Assembly: GCA_963556195.1 (NCBI GenBank)
Contig: OY744519.1
Span: 112,239,645 to 112,303,644 of the forward strand
Direction: 5' to 3'
Length of the DNA stretch: 64,000 nt
Source of the DNA: Sepiola atlantica
Lineage: Eukaryota > Mollusca > Cephalopoda > Sepiida > Sepiolidae
The position numbers were made by a program, and so were the translations under genes. Each line of letters starts with the position of its first letter. Within the stretch, counting starts at the first letter, position 1. The notes under the pieces were generated by a model. That model had not been told where the DNA came from. It ran no database searches and saw only the letters and a program-made list of their open reading frames with translations. This document shows, piece after piece, positions 32,965-45,259 of the stretch.

Positions 32965-33715
32965 TTCCCCTCCACGTTCATATACACAGGTTATTTGCTC
33001 GTTTAGTTATAATAGTTTTATTAAAATGTGTCTACTAAATGAAACAATGCGTATGCATAGTAGTACAAACTTATTGCAGTTTACGGATAATATTGAATTT
33101 CATTGCTGTCACATAAAATGAAGATTCACTTTTTGACAATTGCTTCTGCCACAAAACAACAGATGAATTATTTGTACACTATAGTTTTCTTCTAACAGCG
33201 AAAATGATCACTTGATGTGTTAGTTTACGAGATTATATTGTAGCAGTCATAAACATTGAGATCTGTTTCCCCCAGCAGAGACCAGCCCTAGTGATGTGCT
33301 TTGGTCACACCATGGCCAATCAGACTATCAGGCGTAGAAATTTCGACCGATCTTTTAAAAGACTCCATTCGGAGCCATTTAAGGGTAAGTAGTCAATCAG
33401 AGAGCTTCCAGGCAGCCATGGAGAAAGACGTAGATACTCTCACTTGCCACTCGACTATTAGACACTCTGAGCACGGCTATCTTCACTTGAAGATATACTG
33501 TCCCAAGAAAAGTCTTTCGACAGTCGACATTTATTAATTTTAATTCCTTCCAATTCACTTTTGTAACTTCGCATACGCTCAACCATATACATACATTTAT
33601 ATAAATTGTTTATAGAAAGGCCTTTTTTCCTTTCTTTAGCGATATGTTTTATAGATTATTATAGGACACAGTCTTATAATATATGTGAAGATCAGCTCCT
33701 ATAAGTTTACCTCAT
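32965..33715. other. Mostly unique sequence; possible LTR start at 33239
   Basis: tgtagcagtc at 33239 is identical to the first ten bases of the solo LTR at 10666. No matching end or target duplication was found, so no LTR is called. A 78-codon frame at 33301-33537 has no recognised motif. Confidence 0.35.
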
Positions 33716-33720
33716 AGCTC

Positions 33721-34014
33721 TGTATTAAATATATATCCCAAATATTTATAAGAACGAATTATAAAGGAAATTAAGACTAAGTGCAATTAACACATTTATT
33801 TACAGTTGATAACAAGAAAAGCAACGTAACATTATATAAAACATTATTGACAACAGTTTTTACTCTACCCTTTAAGATAGATATATAGTTATTCGGAGAA
33901 CCCAAATATTCTCCGCTCATGGGAGACGTCATACGGGTGGGAACTCTAACTCTCTTTGGGTAAAACCAAAGCAGTGGCACCACACCGGTGCACCATGCGG
34001 ATCAGTTCCCTACA
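33721..34014 (-). mobile_element. Probable solo LTR, 294 bp
   Basis: On the minus strand it starts TGTAGGGAACTG and ends with ATACA, so the termini are TGTAG...ATACA. aaataaatgtgt near 33795 is a poly(A) signal close to the 3' end. Flanking tetranucleotides are gctc at left and actc at right, a target duplication with one mismatch. It belongs to a family different from the solo LTR at 10666. Confidence 0.5.
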
Positions 34015-34365
34015 ACTCTAACTATATCCTACACTAAATAGTATAAGATCCAACCCAGGAGACCAGCTAGAATTCATGTGTGTGGGTGATCAACCCTCTT
34101 GACGGCCCCATCCCAATAGAATCGCTATTAAAGTTTAACTAACATTAAAAGAATTGAAATACCAATTTCTCAAAGTAAACTGTATGTTTGTATGTGTAAA
34201 AAAAACGGATGTCGAAACTAAATGAACGAGGAGAGAACCTTTGGTTTGACGCTGATAAAATGGCACATCTGACGTGTTCGATGGGTAATACGACTGATCT
34301 CTAAGTAGCGCCACCGTCTTCTCGCTGGAGTTAAAATGGCGATTTGAAAAAAAAATCATTCTAAC
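34015..34365. other. No gene seen
   Basis: Unique sequence without a recognised feature. Confidence 0.35.
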
Positions 34366-34910
34366 ACACACACACACATATAGAGATAGATAGATAGATA
34401 GATAGATAGAGAGGGCATTATTCAAAAGCAAAGAGATTTAAAGAGAGGGTGTGGAATAGAAGGAGAGAAAAGTCAAAGAGGAGAGAGAGAGAGAGGTGTA
34501 ATTTAAAAACAGCGATAAAATGAAAGAGAACAAGTGAACGGGGGAAAAAATAGACAGGTAGAAAGAGAGTGAAAATTATGTGTCATAGAGAGAGAGAGAG
34601 AGAGAAAGTGTGTGTGTGTCTAGAGAGAGAGAGGGGGGGAGAGAGAGAGAACGAGGAAGAAAAACACATAGAGAAATAGTAAAATAGTGAGAGAGTGCAG
34701 GGCAGGGAGAAAGAGTGTGAATGAGAAACAAAAGGAGAATAGAACGTGTAAAAAGTTGTGTGGCCCAGAGAAAGCAATGTGATAATGTGTGCGTTAGTGT
34801 GTATGTGAGAGAGTGAGTAACAGAGGGAAGATCAGCAACAAGGAAAGGGGGAGAAGAGAGAGGGGGAGGAGATGGAGAGAGAGAGGAAGAGAGAGAGAGA
34901 GAGAGATAGC
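34366..34910. repeat. (CA)n, (GATA)n and GA-rich low-complexity region
   Basis: A short CA run, a GATA run near 34381-34410, then purine-rich GAGA tracts to 34908. Minus-strand Leu/Ser-rich frames are artefacts. Confidence 0.9.
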
Positions 34911-34914
34911 AATA

Positions 34915-37900
34915 CGCCACAATTGAATTGAGCCAAATCTGTAGAGTTGTGATAGATGCAGCTCATCGCGGTAATATTTCTTGAAATAACAAGAGGGTAG
35001 GAGCATCGCCTGAATCTTCTACGATTTTATTCCGTCAATAAATGTAAAAGAAAACAAAGAAATCGTTCAGTTCTTTGTTTTTCAAAACTCTTTTCTTCGC
35101 ACTTGACCAACATTTTGGTATCAGGAATGCAACTGGTTTTCTTTTATTCTTTTGTCTTTATTTGTCACCATTCATTAGTGAGAAATTATTTTAACAATGA
35201 TACGAAAGAAAAAAACAAAATAATTTTATTGCCTCCAATAATTAATTGTCAAGCTTCCTTGAATTAAATTTGGAAGAAAAAAAAACTTCGAAAGATAAAA
35301 GATGAAAATCACAACTTTAATTATACGGCAGTGATTTTTGAAAAATAAAAATAAAAAATAGACTTATTTTAGCTAAGTGACAACAAGCCATTGCTCAGAC
35401 AGTGAATAGATAACTGCATTTAACAGCGACGTTTCTTGCAAGTATTGATTCACTAAAACGGTCAACACACTTCGCTCCACTTGTGTTAAATACCCAGGTC
35501 GTCGGTAAGAACGAAAAAAAAAACGCAGCTTTATCTTAGATATAAAGTCAAATCACAATGTTCTCTATTTATTTGATCTGTATAACTCTGTAAATACAGA
35601 TATAATTCTACTTCGTATTAATTTTAGTCGCTTATTGGTATTTCCTTCAAGGAAAACAAAAATAGTTTCGTTGGATTCAACCGATTTTGATATTTTATCC
35701 ATCAGCCGATTAGTAATATTAGTGCGTGTGTAGGAGTCCCCTCTCCCCACACAGTAATAAATCTTCATCCTTCGACCCAGAACACCGTAAAAGAAATACG
35801 ACAGAAATCTAATTAGGGCCATTTTTTCGTATTACACTGTCTGTCAGTTCATTTCATATTAATCATTACGTCTATCAACAATTATGCAGCTAATAAAAAG
35901 CACTTTCAAAATTTACGTTTCCAAATTACAAATGATACACAAATATCTACAATCTTCTTTTTCATGACGTACGTATAATATACATAACAAAACGTCCAAT
36001 TCAATTCTTTGTTTTAAGCCCAAACCTAATAAAATATTACGCACTATTTTTCACTATCGATTGTTAAGTATGCTGTTTCTGTTCTTGGTTTATTTATTAA
36101 GAATAGAGGAAGAATCTAAAAACATTTAGCGGCTTCGGGCTAGCGAAGACCAGTTTGTACCAGTCAGTTACCATAGAAACGTATCATAGTCGTCGAGTCG
36201 CATGAGAAAGTAGGTCATTTATCATAGAAACGTGCGATGTTTCGAGAATGTTCGTTCTTAGTTATGACATAATTTTCACTTTTATTCATACATTTCTATT
36301 TATTTATCATTTTGAGTTAAATTATTATTGTAATGATTATTCAAATTCTAAACCCGTTTTTATATAAAATATTAGCTTACTCCTCTGATTAAACGCTATT
36401 CTTCTTACAGATAACATCTATAAAAATCACTTCGTTACAAATACTTTTATTCCTATAAAATAGTATATTTTTTCTGTCTTTGTGTATAGACACTATTACT
36501 TGCAATTCCTCCCCACATAAAATTAAAAGAAAAAACAAAAAAAAATCATCGCCTCTACGCAAGTACATTGCTGCGAGGGTGCTCTTTCTTAATGATGAAA
36601 TAATACAAATGTTTAAATGCCCTTTATTATTTAGAAATTTAATAATTAACGAATACTATAATTAATACTTAGAGATTTTTTTTTAAATCGAGTAAACACA
36701 CTTATATGGGGGTCAGAGGTTCAAGCAGGAATTTCTTGGGGATTGTATTACTCTGGCAACACCGGTGCACACGTTCTGTTAGTAATAATTAGAAGTCTTC
36801 CTTTATAAACTGTTTTTTTTTAAACATTTTTACGAAACTATTTCGTATATCTTTAAAATATTTAGTTTAAAGCCAGGTAAAGTGAGCGAGAAGGAAGTTA
36901 AGATCATAAGCCAGATAGACTGGATTGTGAACCACACTGAATTCCTCTTCTTGCTTAATGTCTTCTTCTATTGCCTGGGTTGTGTGTCTTCATTTCTTAT
37001 TTTTATCAACACAGCATATCTAAATTTAGTGTGATGTAGGATGTTTTCTCTTAGACTGTTTGGCAAATGTTAACCTCCTACAAAAATATTGGATATTCGA
37101 ACCACCCTAATCTGAGACAAGGGCATCCAATAGTTACACGTGTATTGTTGCGTGTCAAATATTCTTTCTGTCGTAAACAATTAATGAATAAAGAATGTGC
37201 AGTAAAGACTGTGAGTTCGCAATCACTAAATAGTCTGATGTTTCAAATTGAAAGATGCATTTAAAAACCACACATGGAAACAAACATTTAAGTTAAAATT
37301 GATTACAGTTAAAAAAAACTTAAATAATTGCACATCAACTAGTTTAACAGAACAAAAAAGCCAACACAAAGAAGATATGAAAGAACAACCATTGTCAGAT
37401 TATCTATCATGCGGATTTAATTGACGACTCGGTGGATTCCGTTATTCTGTTATTCATGTAAAATATTGTTAAAATGTTGCTTTGGTTAATGTTTCTTTTT
37501 TTTCAAATATTGTACCTGTAAACATTTATTTAAAAGTTTCTAAATTTTTATTCATTCTAAAATTCTATCTGGAGCATACATTTTGAATGTCACAACAAAC
37601 GACTTTGTGGTTTTAGTTATGTAGACAGACACACGCATATCACTCGAAGTAATAATGTATCCGTTGCTATGTCTGTATGAAGTAATCAAAAAAGAAAAAA
37701 ATATTCCATGGATTAAATAAAATATTCTCTCACTTATGAAGCATACAGAGAAACGAAACAGGGACAAACAACAAATATGGACGTAAAATTTCTAAAACAA
37801 TTTAATTTATTAATAAAAATGAAAATTTAAAAAGTTTAAAATGTGTGTGTGTGTGTTTGAATTATAATTATGGATAAAAGTTATAATGATAGTACTTGGC

Positions 37901-38075
37901 TTTGTCAGGTCTAAGCTGAATAGATAGTGAAGGTAACTGATTTTCATCAGGTATTAAATACAAACCTTTCTGTGTAGCTTACTTGCCATAATTATATTTT
38001 ATACTACTAATAAGCTCTACACATGTATTGAGCACTGTTAAAGTAAATACTAAACTCAGCAATACATGCGTTAAA
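34915..38075. other. 3.2 kb of AT-rich sequence with no recognised feature
   Basis: No open frame above about 85 codons. No element ends or repeats shared with the rest of the window were found. A short GT run lies near 37843. Confidence 0.45.
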
Positions 38076-38077
38076 TC

Positions 38078-38376
38078 GCTTAACGTAATGCGATGTTGTT
38101 CTGTGATGCCGTCCAGCGTTGCTGAATTTAAATCGTCAACGTCTTCCTGGAACAATGGGGAAACAAGTTATATGCGGGGTTCTCCGCCATCTTTTTAAAA
38201 TTCTCTTCTTTCTCCAGCTTTTTTGAGGATGATTCGACGAAGAATCGAAAACGTTCGTGAAACCTATGAAACATTTATTAATGTTTTTGATTTTGATAGA
38301 AAAAGATCGTCAGAAAAATTGAAAAAATAAAAAAGGTATAATTAAACAGACGAATTCTGTTATTTTAAACAATGTT

Positions 38377-38380
<4 letters not shown>
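38078..38380 (+). repeat. Dispersed repeat family C, copy 1
   Basis: It starts gcttaacgtaatgcgat and ends aacaatgtttgca at a (TA)n tract. It shares gacgaagaatcgaaaacgtt and aaaattctcttctttctcca with copies at 39.18 and 61.07 kb. Non-coding. Confidence 0.75.

Positions 38381-38455
<75 letters not shown>
38380..38455. repeat. (TA)n then (TG)n microsatellite
   Basis: About 50 bp of TA followed by about 27 bp of TG. Confidence 0.95.
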
Positions 38456-38549
38456 TAAATAGAAGTAATCTCATGCAAGTTGCTATTTTACCCGCGTTAC
38501 TTTTGGGCTCATTCTTTTCTAAACTTTATTATCACGCTTAAGTAATCGT

Positions 38550-38645
38550 AATAGAATCGATAAGATTTGAACCCAGCTTATCAATTTTATAGTCTGTGTC
38601 GCTATATGTTAAGTCTCTAGCTCAACCACCAAATCACTGGGTGGG
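38550..38645 (-). repeat. tRNA-derived SINE fragment
   Basis: On the minus strand tggttgagctagagac resembles an A-box region and gggttcaaatc is a good B-box about 50 bp further on. It is a tRNA-like head without a full cloverleaf. Confidence 0.5.
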
Positions 38646-38961
38646 AACACCATAATTACTTGCTAAGTTCACCTCACAAGAATCAGGTGGATATTATATG
38701 AGTTGCTCATGTTACTAGAGTCCCCGTATATTGAGTCGACTGATAGGAATAAGCAACAACAAAGTGTTAACACAATTTTCAATTCATTAGCCGAATGTTA
38801 AATCTGCAATTATGTTGAAACCTTATCTGATATTTTAGAAGGTGGCAGCAATACTTGGCACCGGAAATCAACGATAAGAGGAAACATGAGGAATCAAAGG
38901 TATAAAGCACCACACACATACACGCACATAATATGAAAGACATATACTTATGATCCTACGC

Positions 38962-38962
<1 letters not shown>

Positions 38963-39003
<41 letters not shown>

Positions 39004-39022
39004 TTATATATATATATATATA
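38963..39022. repeat. (TA)n microsatellite
   Basis: Two TA runs separated by ttta. Confidence 0.9.
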
Positions 39023-39183
39023 ACATAACTGCCCTCCCTCTGACAAATTCTAGTTAATAACACTAAAATTATACATTCCGAAACCAATTTAAAAAAAAAT
39101 TAAAAGTACTCGAAGCTATCTACATAAAAACACAACCTAAAATTAACAACATCACATATGAAGCTAGTGGTAACATTTTAAAA

Positions 39184-39505
39184 TGCTTAACGTAATGCGA
39201 TTTTGTTTTGTGATGCCACCTAGCGTTGCTGGATTTAAAATCGTCAACGACTTCTTGGGATCATGCGAAAAAAGTTCTATGCGCGTTTCTCCACCGTCTT
39301 TTTAAAATTCTCTTCTTTCTCCAGCTTTTTTTGTCCATTTGCTTTTGACACCTGACGAAGAATCGAAAACGTTCGTGAAACCTGTGAAACCTATGGAACA
39401 TTTAATAATTTTTTAATAGAAAAAAAGACCATAAGAAAAATTGAAAAAAATAAAAATGGTATAATTAAACAGACAAATTCTGTTATTTTAAACAATGTTT
39501 GCATA
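39184..39505 (+). repeat. Dispersed repeat family C, copy 2
   Basis: A direct repeat of the 38.08 kb copy, again ending aacaatgtttgca at (TA)n. A small insertion, tgcttttgacacct, present here and in the 61 kb copy, is absent from copy 1. Confidence 0.75.
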
Positions 39506-39565
39506 TATATATATGTATACTAGAAGAATACACGTCCCAGACGGGTAGAATTACTTACCCAAACA

Positions 39566-40102
39566 AAACAGTTTTGCACCACTTTTATGTCCCCTTACGA
39601 AGATTAAAATCAATATATAATACTAATACAACCTTATGTCTAATATCCTTATTCCAATTGTGATCAAAATCCATTACATAATTGTGATTATAAAAAATGT
39701 TTAAAATTTAAGGCTTAAGCTTAAGTGGTCTTAAAAAGAAATTAAAATTCAAGGGCTTTTGCTGAATTGGTGTTTAATGACTATGGATCGAACCAAATAT
39801 TTGAACTTTCAATTGGGAGGTTGTGTCCATATTACGTCCTCTAAAACACCTTTTAAAATACTTCAAAGAAAGTGAAATTCGAGTAATAATTATTAATTGA
39901 TGTCTAATATCTATATTTAAAATTTCACAAAAATCAGAGGTATCTGAATTTTCAACAAGGGCTTCCACCTCCTTTTTCATCTTCTTTACATAGCAGATGT
40001 ATTTCAAAATTTATAATGATCAGTTAATTAGTGAATCTTGTACATACAAATATATAAACATATACACATACCTAACTTTATAAAAATAGGAATATATATT
40101 AC
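39566..40102 (+). repeat. Dispersed repeat family A, copy 3
   Basis: It begins ttttgcaccacttttatgtc and contains aatttcacaaaaatcagagg. It is the third copy of the family at 9.0 and 12.7 kb. Confidence 0.7.
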
Positions 40103-40184
40103 TTTGCTATATAGAATAGAGTACTTTAGGTAATCATTAACGTGAATGTAAACAAGAAACACTTTAATTTCGTTTACTATAGGG

Positions 40185-40290
40185 GCATGCTCGGTAGTAT
40201 AGAGGTGAGATTCTTAACTGCTAATCATAATTGCAAGCGAGTTGGCAGAAATTCAACTCTGAATGCCGGAATCGCAGTCAGCATTAACAA
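40185..40290 (+). repeat. Weak tRNA-like (Asp-like) SINE trace
   Basis: ctcggtagtatagaggtgag resembles the D-arm of tRNA-Asp (tcgatagtatagtggt). The expected B-box is decayed to aaattcaactc. Low support. Confidence 0.25.
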
Positions 40291-40784
40291 GCACTTGCAC
40301 TTCCAATTAATCTGACTAAAATTATCCAAACAAGAAGTTCTTATATTAACTGAACATTTTCTCAGTATGAGGCAACACCATCTACCCACAATAATTCTTA
40401 TCTATTGTAGATGCATGCAAGAAAGAGGCGTTATCACTTCTCACTACGTGCAAGTGCACTGATGTGTGTGTATGTGTGTGGGGAGAGGGGATGTCAGTCT
40501 TATGCTTTTAGTATTCATGTCGGTTGTTTGCTAAACGCCCATATATTAGTTATCCTTCTTTTTGCTTACATATTTATCTATCTATTTATCTAAATATTTA
40601 CCTGACAGGTGAAAGGATTTCCTATCGTAAAGCGCTCCCTCCCCACGATACACACACGAGTCAAACAAGATCAGCCGCCAACTTTCTTTGCCATATTTTG
40701 AACTATTTTTCCTTAATTCTCAATTCACCAACTCATTTTTGCCTCCCATTCTGTCTCTTTTAGTACACATGCATACGTTACACA

Positions 40785-41251
40785 TCTATACTAATATTAG
40801 AGATGTGCCTTTTTTATTTTGCGTATGCAAACTAATTTTAGACTATAAGACATAGGAACATGAAATTTCGTAGGAGAGATCACTTTTTTATGAATATTAC
40901 CGTAAGGGATCATTTTTTATATGCATTCTTATAAAGGGATCGGCGATGAAAAATTAAATCCCCACTAAATATTTCTTTCACCTTTGATTTTTAATGAGAT
41001 TCAAACCACAAGTATATTTAAATTATGCTGATTCTCAAAATTGGTGCCAATTTCGCTCATTTTACGAGCTGAACTTGGAGGTTAACTTAAAAAAAAATGA
41101 ATCTTTTACAATCCAATAACTTCGATCGTGTGAGCTCTATTTTTCATACAGATTTCACCATTGCAGTAGGTTTCGATTCCTTTTATTTATTCTGTGGTTC
41201 GACTATTTTAAATTATTGAACAGCCCATTGTTGAAGGGATTTTCTAGCTAG
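40785..41251 (+). mobile_element. Non-autonomous Helitron-like element, 467 bp
   Basis: It starts TCTATACTAATATTAG after an A and ends ttctagCTAG before a T, as Helitrons insert between A and T. Just before the end, cccattgttgaaggg can form a short stem. No coding capacity. The call rests on ends only. Confidence 0.45.
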
Positions 41252-41259
41252 TATGTACA

Positions 41260-41685
41260 TATATCGCCTCCTAAAATACTTCAAAACAACAAAAATAATA
41301 GACCGTTGTTTTTGATTTTCAAAAATAGCGCTGACACAACTGAACTTATGGGTGCACATTTTGGGGATCTATACAATTCTTCGTCATTTGTCTCTAGTTT
41401 TAATTCCATTAAGACCAACGTTTAATTTATTTTTTCCGGTTAAAGATCCGTTTATAAGAGAAAAGATAATCACATGTATAACCTACGTTACACGCGCTGA
41501 TAATAGAATCTCTGTTCCAAATCTAACCAGAAAAGATAGAACGGTTTTGGAGTGCCGTTTTCTAAATAAATATAACATGACGTCTGTATGCATGTTCATG
41601 TGCTTGCAATGTACAGAGATAAGCTGAGCAGTTTTTTTACCTCCTCACCAGGGAGGATTGTGAAAAAGCAGTACACTAGAGGAAT
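41260..41685. other. No gene seen
   Basis: A 91-codon frame at 41352-41627 has no recognised motif. Confidence 0.35.
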
Positions 41686-41689
41686 GCCT

Positions 41690-41835
41690 GAGCAGTCCCG
41701 TCGGCATTCCCCGGTAGAGGCGCCTTAGATAATTAGCAATAACCTAACCACTTGTCAAAGACGGAAAGTAAATCCTGGGAAGGTAAACCACCTAGAACTG
41801 AACAGCAGCATACCTCAGCCTGACAGAAGCATGCC
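41690..41835 (-). repeat. U2-headed SINE, diverged body fragment
   Basis: On the minus strand ggcgcctctaccggggaatg, then ccgacgggactgctcagg match the SINE body. cagttctaggtggtttacc lies at the expected place upstream. The U2 head is absent or unrecognisable. Confidence 0.7.
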
Positions 41836-41839
41836 CGTT

Positions 41840-42385
41840 GTCAGACTAATTGTCACAAACGTATTCTTGACTGGTATAAACTACAATTAAAATAATTGCT
41901 GATCAGTTACAGAGTTGAAATTTGGTTAATGAATAAACCTTCATCGAGCATACAAAATGGTGTAGGTTGGGGCGTAGGGAGCAATCTAGATGATGCGTTG
42001 TGATAAGAGCATGCAGTGTACTCTGCCCAGTTCTAGCCATAAAATCAGGACCGTTCGCCGTCTTCCATATTTCTCCTGTATCGAACTCCACATCAATCAT
42101 AAAATTCTCAGCCCTGCTTTTTATTGGAGCCCTCTTCGAAATCCATTCTTCAGTCCTTTCATTTAATTTGTTTCAACATCTTGCTGCCTTTGCTCAGGAT
42201 TGAACTACGAACCTCATACTTTAATCAACGCCCTAGTGAGTTCGGACATGTGTTTCTCTGAGAATTTATGAGACTTATAAACCGATTAAATTTTCTCTAT
42301 ACTTTGTCTGCTGGGTAGATTGGTATGGCCTAGCATGTGAGCTGTTTTTTTATCAGCTTCCTTAAGATAAAGAAACCAGTCCAAT
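41840..42385. other. No gene seen
   Basis: Unique sequence; short frames on both strands without motifs. Confidence 0.35.
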
Positions 42386-42387
42386 AA

Positions 42388-43083
42388 TCTATATAATAAA
42401 AGTGAACGTACGTGTGTCCGGCCCAATTCGCTGTATGAAGAAGAGGAGGTGGAACGACTAAGTGAAAAAAAGATAGTAGTCAGAGTAGCACCTGCTGCTG
42501 CTTCTTTCAAAGCTTGATATCGGTCAACAATTTAGAATTCAGTTTTTAAGCTGTCGACGTTGACTACTGCTGCTTCGAATACTCAATATTACCTAATAAA
42601 TATATTTTTTCAATGCTTGATTGATTCGTTAGTAAAATGAAACATTTTTCTGTTATTTATTATTATGGAATGTGTCATATACTCATGTTTAATCCATCTA
42701 TATTCTATTTATCTCATTGAAATTTATGTATGTTCGAGAGAGAGAAAGAGAGAGATAAAGAGAGAGGTGCTTAAGTTTTAAATAGTAATAGCATTATTTA
42801 AACGAATTAATATTTTATTTACCTTTTAAAAGTTGAATTAAGATTGTGTTTAATTCTTAGAATAAATATTTTTTAATGTTCGAAAAATGTCACATTTCTT
42901 AAGTAGTGTGTATTTGTGTATATGTGAAAGAGAGAGAAAATGAGAGAGAGAGAGAGAGCGCTTAAGTTTGAGTTAGAAATAGCAGTAGTTTTGTCTTCTT
43001 TTCCTATCAATTAGTTTCGTTTCAATGATTTTAAGTAGTGAATAGGAATTAAATTGTGAAGCTATAGAAAGCGGGCTACCTAG
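42388..43083 (+). mobile_element. Non-autonomous Helitron-like element, about 696 bp
   Basis: TCTATATAATAAAAGTGAAC follows an A; the other end reads gcgggctacCTAG before a T. Two GA-microsatellites lie inside. The ends match the Helitron pattern (TC...CTRR, A/T insertion), but the terminal hairpin is weak. Confidence 0.4.
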
Positions 43084-43089
43084 TTGTAA

Positions 43090-43995
43090 ATACTAATGAA
43101 AGCTCCTTATCTAAAAATACAGACAAATGATATTAAAAGTGATTTAGAATAATAATACATGAATAAAAATTAAAAACTTCGGTTGAGACAAGGTACAGGA
43201 TGTAAGCATTTAAGCCGTCCTTGATTAAGATTGCATTGTTATATAATGGCGCATGGCCTTTATCGATCCGCCAGTTCATACCTCAATTTCTTCTCATCCT
43301 GTTTGTGGTGGCTGTCCTTGATCATCTAGTGGGGAAGAGTGAAGCTGGAACAGCTGAATTAAACTCAAACTTAAGAAAAGCTGTTTCCAACTGAACAACA
43401 TTCAACCGTTCTTAAAAATAACGAAATCAACTCCCATATTTTTAGTATTTAAACAGCTGGTATTTTATTTGGGGGATTTATATTAAACACACTAATAGAA
43501 AGGGGAAATATCGAAAGATCTTCATTGTTCTGGATAAGAACCCATATTCATGTCTGTTCGACTTCTCTCCTTCCCATTAACTAACTTTTCATTTAACAAA
43601 TCTATTTTTCCTTGTCTGATGAGGTAATTATTCATCCGGTTTCCGTTTGCTATATCTGTGTTTCCACGTTCATCTGATTTAACCTCTAACCCTGCCAGAC
43701 ATTACGTCCTTGAACAATTTTCAACGAAATGGGAAATAACAGTTATTCGAAACCAGTTAACTGACAATCTTTCAATATATTACAGAATAGAGCAGACCAC
43801 ATTAATTTAGTTTGGATGAGTTTTTTTTCGCCTTAAATAATTTTTGATAAAAATTATGATTCAAAATAATATAAAAGGAAATATCACACAAACATTTTCT
43901 TTTGTTTATCTACCGGGGCTGCTGTATTGCCATTTAATGAATAGAGTTTGGGACATGCAGTAGTTTCCGGTGAGGCCTCTCGATGTAATATTGAT
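43090..43995. other. No gene seen upstream of the LINE
   Basis: The part nearest 44 kb (ccggggctgctgtattgcca onwards) may be LINE 5' UTR; nothing shows this directly. Confidence 0.35.
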
Positions 43996-44184
43996 GGGAA
44001 CTGCTAAGGCTTTTCCTCAATGATTTACAAAGAAATCTGCTTACTCATTCTCTCTGCGTTTAGTCTCTCAAGCCATCCACTGATCTCTTCAACAAATTTT
44101 ACAAATCCCAACATAAAAACTTCTTTAACAAAAAGTAAGCTTAAACCCAGTTCCCCAGCTTCTAATGTGTATCCCTATTATCAA

Positions 44185-44860
44185 GTTTCTTATTTTAACA
44201 TTAGGGGTCTGCATTCCAACCATTCAGGAAGTTGAAATTTACTTACAAGAGACCAAACCGAGCCTATTCTTTTTGTGTGAAACTGGCATAAGCCCGTCAT
44301 CTTCTACCGATGATTTCATGATTAAAGGCTACTCGAACATGATATCAACACCTGACACTCATGATCGCCATAGATATGGAATTTGTGCCTACCATAAGGG
44401 ATGGCTTTCTATGTAGTAGGAAAATCTCCAAAGAAGACCCTAAATTGCACATATGTGTTTCCGTGTAGCACTTACAGCACTACATATATTTTGCCCTCTA
44501 TCATTCCTACAATGACAGAGTTACTATCTTTGAGAATATCTCTGAGAGAATTGACCATATCTTGTCTGTTTACCCTTCTGCTAGAATGTATGTCTGTGGT
44601 GACTTTAATATTCACAATGTTGAATGGTTATTTCATTTAAACAAGATCAGTGATGAAGGGGGGGGGTGTCATGATTTCTCCCTAGCTTATGATCTAACAC
44701 AGATTGTTAACAATCTTACTTGTGTACCTGATGCTGACGGACACTTAGAATGTCTTCTTGATCTTTTCCTGACAACTTGTCCTGAATAGTGCTCATCCAC
44801 TTTTTTTGTCTCTGCTGGATCTTCTGATCACTCAGTTGTCTCAATTAAGATCAAAACCAA
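44185..44860 (+). pseudogene. LINE endonuclease (APE-type) domain, frameshifted
   Basis: The domain is split over three frames. It begins with YFNIRGLHSN (the N-containing first motif). Then come PSLFFLCETGI (catalytic Glu) and RHRYGICAYHKG. After a shift it continues with MYVCGDFNIHNVEW (the GDFN motif) and later FVSAGSSDHSVVSIKI (the SDH motif). These are the hallmarks of apurinic-like endonucleases that nick target DNA for target-primed reverse transcription. The catalytic residues are still visible despite shifts near 44220, 44415 and 44560 and a stop at 44787. Confidence 0.75.
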
Positions 44861-45259
44861 GCGCAATAAGACCTCTGATATCCTATTCCAGCGCAGTCTC
44901 AGATCTTTCATATCAGAAATTCCGTTACACTCCATTTTTGAAAAGAATATTCCAGTATCAAATCCGATATAACTGATTGGTTAGTCGTTGGTATTGAGAA
45001 CTTCATACCCTCCAATAAACTCCAACAGAAAAGAAAAACAGCCAGCCTTTGTACGGCCCTGACTATGCCGCTGTCATTTCTCACAGGAATCGCTATTTCA
45101 ATTGCTTTCAAAAAAATAGATGCTCTGAAACTTTAGGACTGCTAGCAACCACTACAAAAGGGTTATAAATGACGCAAAAGAATCCTATGCTTAATCCATT
45201 AAACCTAGAGTGGCTGAGCAGAGGCTTGATTCTCAAGAGTTTCGGCAAATAACAAAGTC

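Noticed and set aside
33239..33720. A full solo LTR starting at tgtagcagtc
   Set aside because: No ACA end with a matching 4-5 bp duplication was found; kept only as a finding on the shared start.
40185..40290. A tRNA-Asp gene
   Set aside because: Only the D-arm region resembles tRNA-Asp; the B-box is decayed and no acceptor stem pairs.
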